Below, in pieces: positions 8,001-9,061 of a stretch of DNA of 9,061 nucleotides. The position numbers and the translations under genes are program-made. The stretch covers positions 1-9,061 of the forward strand of contig CADBUD010000025.1 of NCBI GenBank assembly GCA_902797785.1, read 5' to 3'. How positions within the stretch are numbered: position 1 is the first letter of the stretch; the number at the start of each line of letters is the position of its first letter. This DNA is from an uncultured Lachnospiraceae bacterium. GTDB lineage: Bacteria > Bacillota > Clostridia > Lachnospirales > Lachnospiraceae. The notes beneath the pieces are model-generated. The model had not been told where the DNA came from, made no database searches, and was given only the letters and a program-made list of their open reading frames with translations.

Positions 8001-9034
8001 TGGGTAGAAGAGGCAAGCCACAGATTCCCCTGATAATCCGATGTCGTCATCTCAATGGCGCTATTGACCGGAAGATTTGAAAGAGCATGAAACTGATGTG
8101 TCTCATCCAGATATCCTACTGTTGTTGTGGAAGATATCCAGACTCTTTGACAATCATAGGAAATCCAATGAACCCCCTCGGCAGGATCAACTAAGATCTT
8201 TTCCATCTCAGCCGCCGAAGACCCGAATTCCCCATAATATACAGCATTCCCCTCGGTTCCCAGATATACCTTTTTTTCGTGCAGAGGATCGACCAGGATC
8301 GTCGAAATTTTTTCCATTCCCAGCTCACTGCTTTCATAAATGGCTGTCACCTTCTTATCTTCAATCAGAAAAATGATGCCATTCATCGTCTGGCCATAAA
8401 TCCGGCCTTTGGAATCGGAATCCAGCTTTAAGATCCTCTCCTCTTTTAATCGTTCGTCATCTATGACCGACAGCTCCATCCGCGGTCCCACAAAACAGAC
8501 TCCGGCAGTGGTTCCAATAAAAATATTCCCTTCATCATCCTCGGCAAAGGTCCGAATCGAGGAGGAAGGGAGACCGTCCTGATAGGTGATATGAATCTGC
8601 TCTGAGCCATCTACGACAACCACTCCGTTATCATTTGTAGCGACCCAGATTCTTCCTTTGCTGTCTTCAAATAATCCTCTGCCGCTCGTCAGGCCATGGG
8701 AGGAATCAATCCGTTCAAAGACAGAACCATCGTAGCGTATGATTCCGCTGTATCCCCCGATCCAGAGACAGCCATCCCCGGCGCTCAAAATATAGTTTGC
8801 ATCTGAGGTGGGGAGACCATTTTCCGCGCCATACAGCTCTGCCATATAACCGACATCACCCATCTGTCCAGTGACCGCATATCCACCTCCTGTCAGGCTC
8901 TCCTGTTCTTCCTTTCCTGTTTTATCAGCGGCTTCCCCGGCTGCTATCGAAATTCCGCCGCAAGCGGCAATTAGTATAAGCGCCATCCATATAAAAACAG
9001 CGATGTTTTTTCCCTTTCCACCACTTCTTTGCAT
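4970..9034 (-). CDS. Propeller-sensor hybrid histidine kinase with receiver and Hpt
   Basis: 1354 residues. A hydrophobic segment at 11-32 exports the sensor. About 14 Reg_prop-type propeller repeats (72-652) and a Y_Y_Y domain (about 690-765) lie outside the membrane, followed by helix 773-795 and a short coiled coil (800-825) with no HAMP domain. Inside are HisKA with ANMSHEIRTP (phospho-acceptor H830), HATPase with N954 and the glycine boxes DTGIG (986-990) and GTGLGL (1016-1021), a receiver (about 1086-1200) with acidic pair D1091/D1092, phospho-acceptor D1135, T1163 and K1184, and an Hpt domain (about 1225-1338) with VHSLK (H1282). All relay residues are present, so the route H830 to D1135 to H1282 to an outside regulator is expected. 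The sensor plan matches Bacteroides hybrid two-component proteins that sense glycan fragments, but no DNA-binding domain follows and no glycan gene is nearby, so the ligand is unknown. AGGGGAGG at 9041-9048 supports this start. The promoter is beyond the window. Confidence 0.95.
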   Translation of the reverse strand: MQRSGGKGKNIAVFIWMALILIAACGGISIAAGEAADKTGKEEQESLTGGGYAVTGQMGDVGYMAELYGAENGLPTSDANYILSAGDGCLWIGGYSGIIRYDGSVFERIDSSHGLTSGRGLFEDSKGRIWVATNDNGVVVVDGSEQIHITYQDGLPSSSIRTFAEDDEGNIFIGTTAGVCFVGPRMELSVIDDERLKEERILKLDSDSKGRIYGQTMNGIIFLIEDKKVTAIYESSELGMEKISTILVDPLHEKKVYLGTEGNAVYYGEFGSSAAEMEKILVDPAEGVHWISYDCQRVWISSTTTVGYLDETHQFHALSNLPVNSAIEMTTSDYQGNLWLASSTQGVMKLVTNNFVDITQKAGLSNEVTNAVCLHDNKLYLGTDQGLCILDQQNNVIQNELTDYMGTSRIRCITEDSDGNLWLAAFTEDLGLVCYTREGKIEGYTTENGMPSNEVRCIVEAADGSILVGTNGGLAKLQNKTVVEIIGADSGIKNTVILTVAEGDQGEIYAGSDGDGMYVIRGEKIRRIGVDEGLTSDVILRIKKDEERGVYWLVTSNSIQYMKDGEIRQITTFPYNNNYDLYINQKEEMWIISSYGIYVLKVEDMINNQVSDYKLYTLSNGLTSTPTANLYGTLDEEGFLYIPGRSGVCRVNIDHFMEERLKVRTALHSVSCGDELILPDQEGTYLLPASEGRIKIQASVMDYTLFDPTVRIFIDGEEENGITAKKSALSTLEYTGLRYGNYVLHIQVIDHDGKEIVDDTYQFVKMPRFSELPIYQLLLLFFVAAAAGIIVWRIMKGTIIQRQYREIGQAKEEAERANTAKSRFLANMSHEIRTPIHTIMGINEMVFREDAAGVPKGYFMTIMNYAFDIRNASETLLRLVDELLDMSKVESGGMNLVEQEYDTREMLRSIISMIRVRCTRKELSFDVDVDEILPRRMYGDAGKIKQIVINLLTNAVKYTETGGLSFRVSMEERENESCKVKFSVKDTGIGIPQKDIEKLFSYYEGLEEEKNSLIQGTGLGLDISKKFTDLMGGSLSCESSYGKGSEFVLTISQKIVDKTPLGIFQEHEDGKEKGPYLPQFIAPDADILVVDDHPMNLNVIKGLLKETRIFITTAKSGKECLERIRETKFHLVLLDDLMPGMDGIETISRIREIDPELPVYALTTNVTLGEEFYFSQGFNGYLLKPFDSETLERVVMKHIPEEIMEQPLMENAAEEPAELPKSMQWLYKTKGISVSEGIQNSGGISGYIFGLNLFLDTIEENAAMIRTAYESGNLKQYTMKVHSLKISARIIGAMELYELAAMLEEAGNKGNRKKIDVNTKRLLSEYEAFLEKLSKLRKEAGEDEICLNSSESIN
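5008..5015 (-). promoter_or_regulatory. Ribosome binding site of the HD gene, inside the kinase gene
   Basis: AGGTGAGG on the minus strand sits seven bases before ATG 5000 and within the last codons of the kinase gene. It fixes the start of the HD-GYP-like protein and supports translation straight after, or coupled to, the kinase. Confidence 0.75.
7079..8821 (-). repeat. About 14 propeller repeats in the kinase ectodomain
   Basis: Protein-level repeats of about 30-50 residues with the Reg_prop pattern G-L-x-(S/N)-x-x-(V/I), then D-x-x-G-x-(L/I)-(W/Y)-(I/L)-(A/G)-T, then a G-(V/I) strand. Clear units begin near residues 72, 113, 153, 363, 406, 448, 489, 531 and 620; weaker ones near 196, 240, 286, 324 and 575. 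Fourteen units would build two seven-bladed propellers, as in Bacteroides sensors of this type. The count of the weak units is by eye. Confidence 0.75.
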
Positions 9035-9061
9035 CTGCAGCCTCCCCTGTCTTTCCTTGTA

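Overview
The window looks like chromosomal DNA of a low-to-mid GC Gram-positive anaerobe (Bacillota, class Clostridia, most like Lachnospiraceae). The basis is strong AGGAGG-type Shine-Dalgarno sites, an extended -10 promoter, and the style of the signalling proteins: a seven-helix sensor joined to GGDEF, and HD-GYP-like proteins with C-terminal LTG-type domains. No mobile element, tRNA, rRNA, CRISPR array or phage gene was seen. Nearly all of the sequence is devoted to signal transduction, mostly of the cyclic-di-GMP type.

Layout. (1) 35-1099, plus strand: a soluble HD-GYP-related protein that has lost most of its metal ligands. (2) 1100-1417: a 318-base gap with a strong hairpin, an antisense scrap of a GGDEF gene end, and a sigma-A-type promoter for the next gene. 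(3) 1418-2596, plus strand: a seven-helix membrane diguanylate cyclase with an intact GGDEF motif but a broken inhibitory site. (4) 2637-5000, minus strand, convergent with the cyclase: a seven-helix HD-GYP-like protein with several altered catalytic residues and two copies of a C-terminal domain. (5) 4970-9034, minus strand: a 1354-residue hybrid histidine kinase with about 14 propeller repeats, a Y_Y_Y domain, one transmembrane helix, HisKA, HATPase, receiver and Hpt domains. It overlaps gene 4 by 31 bases, so the two are very probably one translationally coupled unit transcribed from beyond the right edge.

How the parts may work together (inference). The kinase resembles the ectodomain plan of Bacteroides hybrid two-component sensors but ends in Hpt rather than a DNA-binding domain, so it needs a response regulator that is not in this window. 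Its coupled partner has an HD-GYP-like domain that may be a pseudoenzyme or a c-di-GMP-binding effector. The cyclase and this HD protein share a recognisable membrane sensor motif (Y-[IF]-D-E-x3-Y-H-R-G), so one kind of signal may feed both a c-di-GMP maker and an HD-type output. Both HD proteins are degenerate, so no clearly functional c-di-GMP phosphodiesterase is visible beside the apparently active cyclase.
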